Assembly: GCF_001425165.1 (NCBI RefSeq)
Contig: NZ_LMDU01000001.1
Span: 812,216 to 876,215, forward strand
DNA from: Pelomonas sp. Root405
GTDB lineage: Bacteria; Pseudomonadota; Gammaproteobacteria; Burkholderiales; Burkholderiaceae_C
Length of the DNA stretch: 64,000 nucleotides
Direction of reading: 5' to 3'
Below are positions 11,796 through 21,464 of the stretch, piece by piece. The notes under the pieces were generated by a model, which worked only from the letters and a program-made list of their open reading frames with translations, searched no databases and was not told the origin of the DNA. The translations under genes were made by a program, and so were the position numbers. The stretch's first letter is position 1. Each line of letters begins with the position of its first letter.

Positions 11796-12371
11796 TCAAT
11801 AGCTGTAGGCCAAGCCCAGTTGCAGCAGGGGCTTGAAGCGCAGGTCGCGCATCGCGTCCTCGAATCCCTGGGCGCTGCTGCGGCCCAGCCGCAAGCCGCT
11901 GTACGAGCCCGACATCAGGCCGAGGTCGGCGCTGAAGGCAAAGCCGCTGCCCTGCACGCGGCCGGTATAGCCGATGCCGACATAGGACAGGTTGGCACTC
12001 GGCTCCAGGGAGTAGGCCTCCATGCTGTTCAAGGACAGGCTGCGCCGGCCGGCCGAGATGGGGCCGCTGCCGAGGGCCAGCCCCCCGCTGCTTTGTGACA
12101 TGGACAGCGGCCCCAGCAGCAGGCCGCCGGTGGCGCGCAGGCCGCCCTGCACGCTGGAGAAGCCGGAGCTTGTCAGGTAGTAGTCGCCCAGCAGGTTGGC
12201 GCTGAGCACGCGTGAGCCGCCGAGGTGCGGTTTGCTGTCGGAGGCACCGTCTGCGCTGCTCAACTGCAAGCGCGCCTGCCAGCGCGGATTGGCATCACTG
12301 TTGTCAGCCAAGGCGGGCAACGCAAAAAGGGCAGAGAGGCTCAGAACTGCGGCGCTGGCAAGGCGGGTCAT
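11796..12371 (-). CDS. Small outer-membrane beta-barrel-like protein, unknown function
   Basis: I do not recognise a named family. The product has 191 residues, with a clear signal peptide (MTRLASAAVLSLSALFALPALA) and then alternating Gly/Ser/aromatic strands. It ends LLQLGLAYSY, an aromatic C-terminus typical of outer-membrane barrels. The barrel carries repeated GGL/GS turns (GGLRATGGLLLGPLSMSQSS). I start at the MTR methionine (12369-12371), because the upstream MHRQETT lacks a signal context. Similar short barrels of unknown role are common in Burkholderiales. Confidence 0.65.
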   Translation of the reverse strand: MTRLASAAVLSLSALFALPALADNSDANPRWQARLQLSSADGASDSKPHLGGSRVLSANLLGDYYLTSSGFSSVQGGLRATGGLLLGPLSMSQSSGGLALGSGPISAGRRSLSLNSMEAYSLEPSANLSYVGIGYTGRVQGSGFAFSADLGLMSGSYSGLRLGRSSAQGFEDAMRDLRFKPLLQLGLAYSY

Positions 12372-12481
12372 GGTCGTCTCCTGCCGGTGCATCGGGCGGC
12401 ACCGGGATTTGATACTACGCCGTGCAGTCGGTTACGGGAATGACGAACTGGCAGCAATACATCACACAGTTCTGGGGGGTT

Positions 12482-13291
12482 TCAGTTCGTTGCAGGCCAG
12501 CAGCCGCCACTGGCGCGCGGTCGGTCGCCGAGGTCGCGGCGCAGTTGCACCTGGGTGAACCCACGGCCGCCCAGGCTGTCGGCAACGGCCGCGGCCTGAT
12601 CCCAGCCATGCTCCAAAAGGAGCCAGCCGCCAGCGTTCAAGTGTTGCGGCGCAGCATCAATGAGGGTTTGAAGGTCAGCCATGCCGTTGCCGCCGGCGGT
12701 GAGGGCGGTGATGGGTTCATGGCGCAGCGCCGGCAAGTGCGGGTCGTTGGCGGCGATGTAAGGCGGGTTGCTGACGATCAAGTCGACATGCTGGCCAGCC
12801 AACGGCGCGAACCAACTGCCGTGGTGCCAGTCGACCGACAGGGCGAGGCGCTCGCCGTTTGCGCGGGCGATGGCGAGCGCGTCGGCGCTGAAATCAACGG
12901 CCGTGACCTTGGCGCGCGGGCAGGCCGCCTTGATGGCCAGCGCGATGGCGCCGCTGCCCGTGCCGAGGTCGACGACGCTTGGCTGGCCGGGCAAGTCCGC
13001 CAGCAGCTCCAGCGCCCAGTCAACCAGCGTTTCCGTGTCCGCGCGGGGAATCAGCGTGGCTGGCGTGACCTGCAGCATCAGGCCGTGGAAGGGCTGACAG
13101 CCGGTCAGATGAGCCAGCGGTTCGCCGGCGGCCAGCCGGCGCAGCGCCGCCGCCGCGTCGGTCACAAGCGCGTCGCCATGCGCGATCAGCCAGGCGCGGT
13201 CGTGGCCGGTCAGATGACCGATGAGCGTCTGGGCATCGCCGCGCTCTACGCCGAGCTGGCGGGCGAGGGCCAGCGCGTCGTCGACCGTCAC
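12482..13291 (-). CDS. prmC: Peptide chain release factor N5-glutamine methyltransferase
   Basis: This enzyme of 269 residues methylates the glutamine of the GGQ loop in release factors. The SAM-binding motif [16 protein letters not shown] and the substrate-binding NPPY ([13 protein letters not shown]) are intact. Its start overlaps the stop of prfA by 4 bp, placing the methylase directly behind its substrate's gene. Confidence 0.95.
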   Translation of the reverse strand: MTVDDALALARQLGVERGDAQTLIGHLTGHDRAWLIAHGDALVTDAAAALRRLAAGEPLAHLTGCQPFHGLMLQVTPATLIPRADTETLVDWALELLADLPGQPSVVDLGTGSGAIALAIKAACPRAKVTAVDFSADALAIARANGERLALSVDWHHGSWFAPLAGQHVDLIVSNPPYIAANDPHLPALRHEPITALTAGGNGMADLQTLIDAAPQHLNAGGWLLLEHGWDQAAAVADSLGGRGFTQVQLRRDLGDRPRASGGCWPATN

Positions 13292-14373
13292 GCGCGGCCC
13301 TCTTCGAGCTGCGCCAGCTGCTCCGCCGCCTGCGCTGCGAGCAGCCCCTGGATCACGTCGTCGAGGTCGCCGTCCATGATCTGGCCGAGCTTGTAGAGCG
13401 TCAGGTTGATGCGGTGGTCGGTGAGGCGGCCCTGCGGAAAGTTGTAGGTGCGGATGCGGTCGCTGCGGTCACCGGTGCCGATCAGGCCCTTGCGCGTGGC
13501 GGCCTCCTTGGCATCGCGCTCGCTGCGCTCCTTGTCCTGGATGCGTGCCTGCAGCACCTGCAGCGCCTTGGCCTTGTTGCTGTGCTGGCTGCGGCCGTCC
13601 TGGCATTCCGCCACGATGCCGGTCGGCAGGTGGACGACGCGCACCGCCGAGTCGGTCTTGTTGATGTGCTGGCCGCCGGCGCCGCTGGCGCGGAAGGTGT
13701 CGATGCGCAGGTCGGCCGGGTTCAACGTGATGGCCTCGGTCTCGTCGGGCTCCGGCATCACGGCGATCGTGCAGGCGCTGGTGTGGATGCGGCCTTGCGC
13801 CTCGGTCGCCGGCACGCGCTGCACACGGTGGCCGCCGCTCTCGAACTTCAGGCGGCCATAGACGCCATCGCCCTCGACGCGCACCACCAGTTCCTTGTAG
13901 CCGCCCAGGTCCGATACGTTCTCGGACAGGATCTCCGTGCGCCAGCCCTGGCCTTCGGCAAAGCGCAGGTACATGCGCGCCAGGTCGCCGGCGAACAGGG
14001 CCGATTCGTCGCCACCGGCACCGGCGCGAATTTCGAGGAAGGCGTTGCGTTCGTCGTCCGGGTCTTTGGGGATGAGGGCGAGTTGCAGCTCGGCGTCGAG
14101 CGCGGTCAGTGCTGACTCGGCGTTTGCAATCTCTTCCCGCGCCATCTCGGCCATCTCGGGGTCGGCCAGCATGTCGCGCGCGGCGGCGAGGTCGGCCTCG
14201 TGCGCCTGATAGCGGCGGTAGCGCTCGACGAGGCCGGCCACCTCGGACTGCTCCTTGGTCAGCGCACGGTAGCGCTTCATGTCCGAGGCAATGCTGCCGT
14301 CGGCAAGGATGGTGTCCAGCTCGGCGAGGCGATAGCCGAGGCGGTCGAACTGCTGGCGCAGGGAGTCTTTCAT
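13288..14373 (-). CDS. prfA: Peptide chain release factor 1
   Basis: RF1 (361 residues) terminates translation at UAA and UAG. The peptidyl-tRNA hydrolysis motif is in [19 protein letters not shown], and the PAT recognition tripeptide ([12 protein letters not shown]) distinguishes it from RF2. Length is normal. It is organised as hemA-prfA-prmC, the standard order. Confidence 0.97.
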   Translation of the reverse strand: MKDSLRQQFDRLGYRLAELDTILADGSIASDMKRYRALTKEQSEVAGLVERYRRYQAHEADLAAARDMLADPEMAEMAREEIANAESALTALDAELQLALIPKDPDDERNAFLEIRAGAGGDESALFAGDLARMYLRFAEGQGWRTEILSENVSDLGGYKELVVRVEGDGVYGRLKFESGGHRVQRVPATEAQGRIHTSACTIAVMPEPDETEAITLNPADLRIDTFRASGAGGQHINKTDSAVRVVHLPTGIVAECQDGRSQHSNKAKALQVLQARIQDKERSERDAKEAATRKGLIGTGDRSDRIRTYNFPQGRLTDHRINLTLYKLGQIMDGDLDDVIQGLLAAQAAEQLAQLEEGRA

Positions 14374-14437
14374 GGGCGGCGAATGGAGAGGCAGTCAGGG
14401 GCGGCGCGGGCGCGCCGGGCGGCGGCGGTGAGCGCCG

Positions 14438-15703
14438 CTAAGACTGCTTGTTGCCGCGCAGGAAGAGGCGCGACACGGTCTGCGCCAGCTGCAGGCGCTG
14501 CTCGCCGTCGCTGGCGTTCAACTCTGCCAGCGTGCCGTGAAGCAACTTCTGCGTGAGGGCCTTCGACAGCGCATCCAGCACCTCGTCCACATCCGCGCCC
14601 TTGGCCAGCAGCTTGCGGGCGCGGGCGATCTCCAGCTCGCGCCAGTCGTCGGCCTGCGCGTGCAGGGCCTGGATCAGGGGCACGGTGTGGCGCTGGTCCA
14701 GCCAGTGCATGAAGCTCTGCACGCCGGTCTCGACGATGGCCTCGGCCTGCTCGACGGCGGCCTGGCGCTTCTCACCGGCGGTCTGCACCTGCACGGCCAG
14801 CTCGTCGACGGTATAGAGATAGACGTCGTCCAGCTGGGCGACCTCGGGCTCGATGTCGCGCGGCACGGCCAGGTCGACCATGAACATCGGGCGATGCTTG
14901 CGTTTCTTCAGCGCGCGCTCGACGGCGCCCAGGCCGATCAGCGGCAGGCTCGATGCCGTGCAGGAGACGACGATGTCGAACTCGTGCATGCGGTCGGGCA
15001 GGTCGGACAGGCGCACGGCCTCGGCGCCGAAGCGGATGGCCAGCTTCTCGCCACGCTCCAGCGTGCGGTTGGCGACAGCCATGTGGCGGGGCGTCTTGGC
15101 GGCGAAGTGAGTCGCCGTCAGCTCGATCATTTCGCCAGCGCCGACGAACAGCACGCGCGTCTTGGCCAGGTCTTCGAACAGCTGGCCGGCCAAGCGCACG
15201 GCGGCGGCGGCCATGCTGATCGAGTGGGCGCCGATCTCGGTGGAGCTGCGCACTTCCTTGGCGACCGAGAAGCTGCGCTGGAACAGCTGGTGCAGCGTGG
15301 TTCCCAAAGCGCCGGCGGCCTCGGCTTCCTTCACGGCCTGCTTCATCTGGCCAAGGATCTGCGGCTCGCCCAAGACCATGGAGTCGAGCCCGCTGGCGAC
15401 GCGGAAGGCATGGCGCGCGGCGGCGCTGCCCTGCATCACGTAGGCGTGTTCGCGCAGCGCGCCGGCCTCCACGCCACCCGTCTGTGCCAGCCAGGCGATG
15501 GCAGGCTGGACCTGAGCCGACGGCGCGGCCACGTAGACCTCGGTGCGGTTGCAGGTCGACAGGATCGCCGCCTCGGGCGTGCCGGGCAGCTTCTGACGCA
15601 GGCCGGTCAGCGACGGCGCAAGTTGCTCCAGCGTGAACGCAAACCGCCCGCGCAGATCGAGCGGGGCGGTGTTGTGATTCAAGCCGAGAGCAAAGACCGA
15701 CAT
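14438..15703 (-). CDS. hemA: Glutamyl-tRNA reductase
   Basis: This enzyme (421 residues) reduces glutamyl-tRNA to glutamate-1-semialdehyde, the first committed step of tetrapyrrole synthesis. The catalytic cysteine is in [13 protein letters not shown], the stretch [20 protein letters not shown] is conserved, and an NADPH-binding domain begins [19 protein letters not shown] dimerisation domain forms the C-terminus. Confidence 0.96.
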   Translation of the reverse strand: MSVFALGLNHNTAPLDLRGRFAFTLEQLAPSLTGLRQKLPGTPEAAILSTCNRTEVYVAAPSAQVQPAIAWLAQTGGVEAGALREHAYVMQGSAAARHAFRVASGLDSMVLGEPQILGQMKQAVKEAEAAGALGTTLHQLFQRSFSVAKEVRSSTEIGAHSISMAAAAVRLAGQLFEDLAKTRVLFVGAGEMIELTATHFAAKTPRHMAVANRTLERGEKLAIRFGAEAVRLSDLPDRMHEFDIVVSCTASSLPLIGLGAVERALKKRKHRPMFMVDLAVPRDIEPEVAQLDDVYLYTVDELAVQVQTAGEKRQAAVEQAEAIVETGVQSFMHWLDQRHTVPLIQALHAQADDWRELEIARARKLLAKGADVDEVLDALSKALTQKLLHGTLAELNASDGEQRLQLAQTVSRLFLRGNKQS

Positions 15704-15757
15704 GGGTTGAATTGTAGGATTCGGCGCTTTTCAGCGACTGACAACGGTCAAGCCCGA

Positions 15758-16033
15758 ATGAGCCCTCTCGACGCCTTCTGGCACATCGCCAACCTGTTCG
15801 CTCCCGCCTGGGGGCTGGCGGCTTTGCTGGCGTTGGCGATCAAAGGGCTGTGGCGGCGTGAGGCGAAGTCTTTGGGGTGGCGGAAGTTGTGGGCCTGGGG
15901 CGCGGCGGGCGGCACGGCTGCCGTCATTGCCGCAGTGGTGCTGCTCGGCCGCGACGGCAAGATGGCAGGCTATGCCTTGCTGGTGATCGGCGTGGCCCTG
16001 CCACAGTGGTGGCTGCTCAGCTTCAAGCGCTGA
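15758..16033 (+). CDS. Small membrane protein, unknown function
   Basis: This product of 91 residues begins [20 protein letters not shown] and has three hydrophobic segments (about residues 8-30, 43-62 and 68-86), with the pair [12 protein letters not shown] between the first two. It is divergent from hemA and convergent with miaB, overlapping its 3' end by 11 bp. The same frame is open far upstream, antisense to hemA, but only this C-terminal part reads as a protein. No function can be assigned. Confidence 0.7.
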   Translation: MSPLDAFWHIANLFAPAWGLAALLALAIKGLWRREAKSLGWRKLWAWGAAGGTAAVIAAVVLLGRDGKMAGYALLVIGVALPQWWLLSFKR

Positions 16034-17378
16034 GGACTTCCTCGGTCGTCACGACCTCGGCGCGCAACGAGTGCGCGAAGGCGGTCGTGATGCGCACGTC
16101 GACCAGCTGATTCATCAGCCGCAGCGAGCCCGGGAAGTTGACGATGCGGTTGCATTCGGTGCGGCCCATCAGCTCGGTCGCGTCCTTGCGGGCGGTGCCG
16201 GTGACGAGCACCTTCTCGACCTTGCCGACCATGCCTTGCGAGATCGTCAGCGCGTGCGCTTCGATGGCGGCCTGCAGCTCCTGCAGCCGCTTCACCTTGA
16301 CCTCGTAGGGCGTCGTGTCCTCCAGCGCCGCGGCCGGCGTGCCGGGGCGGGGGCTGAAAATGAAGCTGAAGCTCGCGTCGAAGCCGACGTCGTGCACGAG
16401 CTTCATCAGCTTGGCATGGTCTTCGTCCGTCTCGCCGGGGAAGCCGACGATGAAGTCGCTGGCCAAGCGCAGGTCCGGACGGATGGCGCGCAGCTTGCGC
16501 ACGGAGCTCTTGAACTCCAGCGCCGTGTAGCCGCGCTTCATCGCCATCAGGATGCGGTCGCTGCCGTGCTGCACGGGCAGGTGCAGGTGGTTCACCAGCT
16601 GCGGGATCTTGCCGTAGGCCTCGATGAGGCGCGGGCTGAACTCGTTGGGGTGGCTGGTGGTGAAGCGAAGGCGCTTGATGCCGGGGATCTCGGCCGCGTA
16701 TTCCAGCAGCAGAGCCAGGTCGGCGAACTCGGCCGTGTCACCCATCTTGCCCCGGTAGGCATTGACGTTCTGGCCCAGCAGGTTGATCTCCATGACGCCC
16801 TGGTCGGCCAGTCCGGCGATCTCGGTCAGCACGTCGTCGAAGGGCCGCGAGACCTCTTCGCCGCGGGTGTAAGGCACCACGCAATAGCTGCAGTACTTGG
16901 AGCAGCCTTCCATGATCGACACGAAAGCGCTGGCGCCTTCCACCTTGGCCGGCGGCAAGTGGTCGAACTTTTCGATCTCGGGGAAGGAGATGTCCACCTG
17001 CGGGCGGCGCTGTTCGCGGCGGGCGTCCAGCATGGCGGGCAGGCGGTGCAGCGTCTGCGGGCCGAAGACGACGTCCACATACGGCGCGCGCTCGATGATG
17101 GCCGCACCTTCCTGCGACGCGACGCAACCGCCCACGCCGATCATGACGCCCTTGGCCTTCAGGTGCTTCACGCGGCCGAGGTCGCTGAAGACCTTCTCCT
17201 GCGCTTTCTCGCGCACCGAGCAGGTGTTGAAGAGGATGAGGTCGGCCTGCTCGGGGTCGTTGGTCGGCTCGTAGCCCTGGGCAGCGCCCAGCACGTCGGC
17301 CATCTTGTCCGAGTCGTACTCGTTCATCTGGCAGCCGAAGGTCTTGATGTAGACCTTTTTGGAGATCACATCGGTCAT
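16023..17378 (-). CDS. miaB: tRNA-i6A37 methylthiotransferase MiaB
   Basis: This radical-SAM enzyme of 451 residues adds a methylthio group to i6A37 in tRNAs reading UNN codons. The N-terminal UPF0004 domain has cysteines in [23 protein letters not shown] and [11 protein letters not shown] for the second Fe-S cluster. The radical-SAM cluster motif is in [16 protein letters not shown], and a TRAM domain is C-terminal. Its start overlaps the stop of the upstream small gene (ATGA). Confidence 0.96.
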   Translation of the reverse strand: MTDVISKKVYIKTFGCQMNEYDSDKMADVLGAAQGYEPTNDPEQADLILFNTCSVREKAQEKVFSDLGRVKHLKAKGVMIGVGGCVASQEGAAIIERAPYVDVVFGPQTLHRLPAMLDARREQRRPQVDISFPEIEKFDHLPPAKVEGASAFVSIMEGCSKYCSYCVVPYTRGEEVSRPFDDVLTEIAGLADQGVMEINLLGQNVNAYRGKMGDTAEFADLALLLEYAAEIPGIKRLRFTTSHPNEFSPRLIEAYGKIPQLVNHLHLPVQHGSDRILMAMKRGYTALEFKSSVRKLRAIRPDLRLASDFIVGFPGETDEDHAKLMKLVHDVGFDASFSFIFSPRPGTPAAALEDTTPYEVKVKRLQELQAAIEAHALTISQGMVGKVEKVLVTGTARKDATELMGRTECNRIVNFPGSLRLMNQLVDVRITTAFAHSLRAEVVTTEEVLSA

Positions 17379-17752
17379 TGCTTAATCCAGGTTTGGTTGC
17401 CGCCGTTGAACTGCCACGTGGCGGCTTCGGCTCGTGTCGTCGGCCAGGTCTTGTTGGCAAGCTCGGCGGCGTTCAGCACCCACACGTCCATGATCAGACC
17501 GCTGTTCTCAACCGTGTAATGAACGACGAGCTTCTGCCCGGTGATGCCGGCCGGTTGCACGAGCAGGTTGTTCTCGCCCTTGACTCGGCTGCCTGGCGCG
17601 AACCGCGCGGGCTTGCCGTTCAGTAATGCGTCGGGATGCTGTGTGACGACGAGTTCGCCACGCAGGGTTTGCGGCGTGAAGAAGCGATGCGTCTGCGCCT
17701 GGGCAGCGAGACAGCTGACGGCAAGCGTCAGGGCAAGAACACAGCGGTACAT
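17375..17752 (-). CDS. Conserved secreted protein, unknown function
   Basis: I do not recognise the family. The product has 125 residues with a signal peptide ([20 protein letters not shown]), then a short beta-rich domain with [24 protein letters not shown] and [11 protein letters not shown]. The C-terminus reads [15 protein letters not shown] use the methionine at 17750-17752, which begins the signal peptide. Its stop overlaps the miaB start by 4 bp, so it probably leads a two-gene unit. Confidence 0.7.
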   Translation of the reverse strand: MYRCVLALTLAVSCLAAQAQTHRFFTPQTLRGELVVTQHPDALLNGKPARFAPGSRVKGENNLLVQPAGITGQKLVVHYTVENSGLIMDVWVLNAAELANKTWPTTRAEAATWQFNGGNQTWIKQ

Positions 17753-17800
17753 GGCATGTCCAGTGGCTGCGAGAGCAGGCATCTTCAACGAAGACGCTGC

Positions 17801-17836
17801 GGAAATGAAAACGGCCCGAGGGATGCTCGGGCCGTT
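17801..17836 (-). terminator. Intrinsic terminator of the CAT-anticodon tRNA
   Basis: On the minus strand, ACGGCCCGAG-catcc-CTCGGGCCGT is followed by TTTTCATTT, directly after the tRNA and before the secreted-protein gene at 17752. Confidence 0.8.
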
Positions 17837-17844
17837 CCGGATTT

Positions 17845-17921
17845 TGGTGGCGCTTCAGGGACTCGAACCCCGGACCTGTGGATTATGATTCCATCGCTCT
17901 AACCAACTGAGCTAAAGCGCC
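17845..17921 (-). tRNA. tRNA with anticodon CAT (tRNA-Met, or possibly tRNA-Ile2)
   Basis: A 77-nt cloverleaf reads on the minus strand, with acceptor GGCGCTT/AAGCGCC, D-stem GCTC/GAGC, a T-loop with TTCGAGT, and encoded CCA. The anticodon loop ATCATAA gives CAT. The outermost anticodon-stem pair is A-C, a mismatch. The usual call is elongator tRNA-Met. A lysidine-modified tRNA-Ile2 has the same anticodon and cannot be excluded by eye. Confidence 0.9.
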
Positions 17922-17975
17922 TGAGCCCGCCATTCTAAGCGAAGTTTTTTCAGGCTGGCAAGCGTGTCGCGCAGA

Positions 17976-19637
17976 TCAAGGTGCGACGGGGCGCAGGAAG
18001 GACTGCAGCGGCTGGCCCGGCAGGCGCTTCAGGGCCTCCACGAGCTGGGTGGCGTTGAAAACCGCGCCGGCGTCATTCGTGTGCGTGCGGGCGTCGGAGA
18101 AGAAGGTGTCGACCTTGTCGGCGCCGACTGCGCGGTAGGCCTCGGCGACCAGCAGCGTCAGGTCGATGAACTGGGCGCCGTTGGCGCGGGCGACCTGCTC
18201 GCCCCAGGCGGCGTAGTTCTCGAAGTCGCGCGGCTGCTCGGGCTTCCAGCGGTCCTTGTGCGGGATGGGCGACAGCACGACGACGCTCGCACCCTTTGCC
18301 TTGGCATCGTTGATGTAGCGAGCCAGGTACCACCCAAAGCTCTGCACCATCTCCTTCGTGCCGTCGGGCCGTGTGTCCTCCACGGTCTCGGGCCCGATGC
18401 CGGGCACCGAGCCACGGTTCTTGCCGGCCGGGTCGCCGATGCGGGCGCCGTCGTTGTGGCCGAACTGGATCAGCAGCGTGTCGCCGGCTTTCAACTGTTC
18501 CAGCACCGCGGCCCAGCGCCCTTCGGTGAAGAAGGTGCGGCTGCTGCGGCCGCCGATGGCGTTGTTGACGACGTTGATGCGCTGCGTGTCGAAGAAGAGC
18601 GCCACACGCTCGCCCCAGCCATAGGCGCCGTTCTGGCCGCCGCTGCGCACGGTGGAGTCGCCGATCAGCACGAGGCTGGGCAGCTTCGGGTCGCGCGGGG
18701 CCTCGACCCTGACCTTGCGGGCGTCGACGACGGGCCGGTCGTCCGACCCGTCGGGTGCGAAGCGCTGCTTGTAGACGTCCTCCGGCAGCACCTTGTTCTG
18801 CAGTAGCCCGGCAATCACCAGTTGGGCATTGACAGCCGCACCCAGCCAGTTGGTGTGCACGGTTTCTGGATTAGGTGGGAAGAGCGTCGCCACCACGGCC
18901 TTGCCCAGTGCCTCGTAGCGTTTGGCACCCCACTCGTTGAGGTCGATGAAGGCGACTTTCTCCTGCCTGGCCACCTCGGCCGCCCAGCCGGCGAAGTTGC
19001 CGCCGGCGCGCGTCACCGTCTTGCCGTCGGCTTCCCAGCGCTTGCGGATGACCGGCGAGGCGACGACCGGTGTGGCGCCTGCCGCGCGGATTTCGGCGAT
19101 GTAGCCACGCAGGTAGGCGCCGTAGGTGGTGACGGTCTCGCGCTTGCCGGTCAGCAGGTTGTCGATCACTTCCTGCTCCGGCCCGGTGCCGCGCAGCACG
19201 CCGCGGGCGCGGCTGTTGTCGTTGACCGGGCTGGCGTCGTTGTGGCCGAACTGCATGACGACCCAGTCGCCGCGCTTGATGAAGGGCTTGGTGCGGTCCC
19301 AGTGGCCGCTCGTGCGGTACGTCCGGCTGCTCAAGCCGCCGACGGCGCGGTTGACGACGTTGATCTTCTTCAGGTCGAAGTAGGCGGCGATGGGAGTGCC
19401 CCAGCCCCACTGGCCGTCGGCGCCCTGGCCCTGGCCATCGTCGCGGCCGTTGCGCACGGTGGAGTCGCCGATGAAGATCAGCGACGGCAGCTCGGGCTTG
19501 GCGGGCTCCGGCAGCTGGATCTGGGCGCGCGCTGGGTCGGTCGTGGCTGTGAACTCCTGCGCGTGGGCCAGCGGCAGAGCGAGCAGCAGCGTCGCGAGCA
19601 TGCGGCGGGTCAGGCGGCGGGTGGTGAGGCGAGTCAT
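17976..19637 (-). CDS. Secreted protein with two tandem SGNH (RG acetylesterase-type) domains
   Basis: This product of 553 residues probably removes acetyl groups from rhamnogalacturonan so that lyases can cut. A signal peptide (MLATLLLALPLAHA) starts after the MTR methionine at 19637. Domain 1 (about 55-290) has block I FIGDSTVRNG and block III MQFGHNDAS, and its presumed C-terminal histidine is in PNPETVHTNW. Domain 2 (about 320-550) has LIGDSTVRSG, IQFGHNDGA and SDARTHTND. In canonical RG acetylesterases the pair is DxxH. Domain 1 has E three residues before H, and domain 2 has D four before, so the two sites may differ. It is divergent from the PL22-like gene. Confidence 0.85.
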   Translation of the reverse strand: MTRLTTRRLTRRMLATLLLALPLAHAQEFTATTDPARAQIQLPEPAKPELPSLIFIGDSTVRNGRDDGQGQGADGQWGWGTPIAAYFDLKKINVVNRAVGGLSSRTYRTSGHWDRTKPFIKRGDWVVMQFGHNDASPVNDNSRARGVLRGTGPEQEVIDNLLTGKRETVTTYGAYLRGYIAEIRAAGATPVVASPVIRKRWEADGKTVTRAGGNFAGWAAEVARQEKVAFIDLNEWGAKRYEALGKAVVATLFPPNPETVHTNWLGAAVNAQLVIAGLLQNKVLPEDVYKQRFAPDGSDDRPVVDARKVRVEAPRDPKLPSLVLIGDSTVRSGGQNGAYGWGERVALFFDTQRINVVNNAIGGRSSRTFFTEGRWAAVLEQLKAGDTLLIQFGHNDGARIGDPAGKNRGSVPGIGPETVEDTRPDGTKEMVQSFGWYLARYINDAKAKGASVVVLSPIPHKDRWKPEQPRDFENYAAWGEQVARANGAQFIDLTLLVAEAYRAVGADKVDTFFSDARTHTNDAGAVFNATQLVEALKRLPGQPLQSFLRPVAP

Positions 19638-19725
19638 GGCGCGCATGCTAGGAGCGATTGCGTCGCCGCTGGCAGCCGCGACAGCGCAAGTTCTTGAGCG
19701 ATTGGTGGCCAGCAACAGTCCTTGA

Positions 19726-19744
19726 CATGGCGGGGCCTAGAGTC
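19726..19744 (+). promoter_or_regulatory. Shared promoter-region motif, copy 1
   Basis: CATGGC-GGG-GCCTAGAGTC lies 27 bp before the PL22-like ATG, within the 134-bp divergent region facing the tandem esterase. A copy matching at 16 of 19 positions lies upstream of the PL4 lyase (57759-57777, minus strand). TAGAGT could be a weak -10 element, but no -35 box at normal spacing is evident. Confidence 0.35.
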
Positions 19745-19771
19745 GCCGCACTTCGACCAGCGGGCACTGCC

Positions 19772-21133
19772 ATGCGCTTCAAAAAAACCTTGTTCATTGG
19801 TGCTCTGCTCAGCCTGGCACTCAGCTCGGCCTGGGCCCAGATCGGCCAGCGCTTCCCGTCCGAGAAGCGCGTCGTGCCCGACCCGGTCACCGGCACGCCG
19901 CTGACCTTCCTGACGACGCAGCCGCGCGGCGACTCCAAGATCTACCCCAGCCACCCGCAGTGGACGGCCGACGGCCAGTGGCTGGTGTTCCGCTCCAACC
20001 GCGTCAAGGGCGAGGCCATCGCCGTGCACGAGGCCACGGGCGACCTGGTGCAGGTCACCGAGGGCGGCTACGAGGGCATGCTCAACCTGGCGCAGTCGGG
20101 CGGCAACAAGCTGTTCTTCCTGCGCAAGGACCCGACCGGCGCCGCGGGCGACAAGGTCAGGCAGGCCGTCGAGGTGGACCTGGACCGCGTGTTCGCCGAC
20201 AGCAAGGCCGGCGCGATGAAGCCTGCCAGCGCCTATCAGCGCATCTTCGCCACGCTGCCCGCCGAGCTGGAGGCCTATGGCGACAACGCGCTGGACGCCG
20301 ACGGCCAGTGGTTCTACTTCCGCATCCAGGGCAAGGCCTACGCCGGCGCGAAGCTGCCGGCCGGCACCAAGGTCGAGCCGCCCTTCGGCCCGCGCCGCAT
20401 GGGCGCCGGCCCGCACGCCATCGGCAAGGTCAACGTGAAGACGGGCGAGTTCCAGCACGTCGTCTCGGTGCCCTTCCAGATCGGCCACATCCAGAGCAAC
20501 AGCTGGAACCCGGGCGAACTGGTGTTCAGCTGGGAGACCGGTGGCAAGTCGCCGCAGCGCACCTGGACGGTCAAGGGCGACGGCACCGGCCTGCGCCCGC
20601 TCTACCCCGAGGCGCCCTACGAGTGGGTCACGCACGAAGCCTTCATCAGCAAGGACGAGGTGGCGCTTGCCATCATGGGCCACCGCCCCGTCCCGGGTGT
20701 CGTCGACGCCAGCCGCCCGGCCGCCACCGACGTGGGCGGCGCCAACCCGGGCCAGGAAGACGGCTGGGGCAACACCGGCACGCGCGAGAAGCCGACCGGC
20801 CTGGCCATCGTCAACCTGCGCACGCGCGAGATGACGATTGCCGGCCAGACGCACAAGGGCAGTGGCCTGTGGCACGTGCACGGCTCGCCGGACGGCCGCT
20901 TCGCCGTGGGTGACGACTTCAACCGTGATCTCTACCTGATCGACCGCAAGAGCCGCGAAATGATCCTGCTCACCGCCGGCCACAAGACGACGGCGCGAGA
21001 CCACCCGCATCCGACCTTCAGCCCGGACGGCCGGAAGATCCAGATCCAGTCCGCCATGCTGGCTGCGGACGGGCGCGAGATGAATATCTGCGTGGTGCCG
21101 GTGCCGCAGGCCTGGCTGGACCGTAAACCCTGA
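19772..21133 (+). CDS. Oligogalacturonide lyase-like (PL22-type) beta-propeller protein
   Basis: This exported protein of 453 residues resembles PL22 oligogalacturonate lyases, which split short pectic oligomers in a beta-propeller active site. The signal peptide is MRFKKTLFIGALLSLALSSAWA. Repeated propeller blades are seen in SHPQWTADGQWLVFRSNR, GNKLFFLRKD, HVHGSPDGRFAVGDDF and HPHPTFSPDGRKIQIQS. Histidines in WVTHEAFIS, LWHVHGS and RDHPHPTF occupy places like the PL22 metal and catalytic histidines. Family PL22 is usually cytoplasmic or periplasmic, and here a clear signal peptide is present. It could also be a non-enzymatic TolB-like propeller. The ATG at 19772 gives the signal peptide, and longer upstream frames do not. 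Confidence 0.75.
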   Translation: MRFKKTLFIGALLSLALSSAWAQIGQRFPSEKRVVPDPVTGTPLTFLTTQPRGDSKIYPSHPQWTADGQWLVFRSNRVKGEAIAVHEATGDLVQVTEGGYEGMLNLAQSGGNKLFFLRKDPTGAAGDKVRQAVEVDLDRVFADSKAGAMKPASAYQRIFATLPAELEAYGDNALDADGQWFYFRIQGKAYAGAKLPAGTKVEPPFGPRRMGAGPHAIGKVNVKTGEFQHVVSVPFQIGHIQSNSWNPGELVFSWETGGKSPQRTWTVKGDGTGLRPLYPEAPYEWVTHEAFISKDEVALAIMGHRPVPGVVDASRPAATDVGGANPGQEDGWGNTGTREKPTGLAIVNLRTREMTIAGQTHKGSGLWHVHGSPDGRFAVGDDFNRDLYLIDRKSREMILLTAGHKTTARDHPHPTFSPDGRKIQIQSAMLAADGREMNICVVPVPQAWLDRKP

Positions 21134-21167
21134 GTCGGACATATATCGATGTGAGTTTTCGGATTTC

Positions 21168-21220
21168 TGATTTGAATATTGGGAATCCGTTTTCAAATCA
21201 AACGCGTCATTTGATTTGAA
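21168..21220. promoter_or_regulatory. Operator-like inverted repeat upstream of the TonB receptor
   Basis: In the AT-rich 331-bp gap before the receptor gene, TTCAAATCAAA (21192-21202) and TTTGATTTGAA (21210-21220) form a perfect 11-bp inverted repeat with a 7-bp spacer. A third half-site, TGATTTGAA, lies at 21168-21176. Regular spacing of about two helical turns suggests a dimeric regulator. The rest of the gap (21221-21464) shows no gene and no promoter I can defend. Confidence 0.55.
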
Positions 21221-21464
21221 CCTTGTCGCCAGCTGACCCGATCGCGCGTTCAATGGCGTCTGCGCCTGGGCTGGCGCGCCGGGATAATCATGGCGTTGAT
21301 TGAGATCTGAGCTGCACAAGGGTTAACGCGGTGCAAAGTGATCATGGTCGTGATTCTTTGCTGCGCGGTGAACACAGCGTGAATCCCGACCTCTAGACTG
21401 ATCTCGGGGCAATAAGAAAGAGCGTGGTTTGAACCGCTCACCTCGATATTCTGGAGACTCACAA

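Noticed and set aside
14537..15757. A long plus-strand frame leading into the 91-residue membrane protein
   Set aside because: The first ~400 codons are antisense to hemA with low-complexity residues; only the part from 15758 reads as a protein.
19722..19744. Sigma-70 promoter from TTGACA at 19723-19728
   Set aside because: No -10 hexamer at 16-18 bp spacing; the only TA-rich hexamer (TAGAGT) is 10 bp away.
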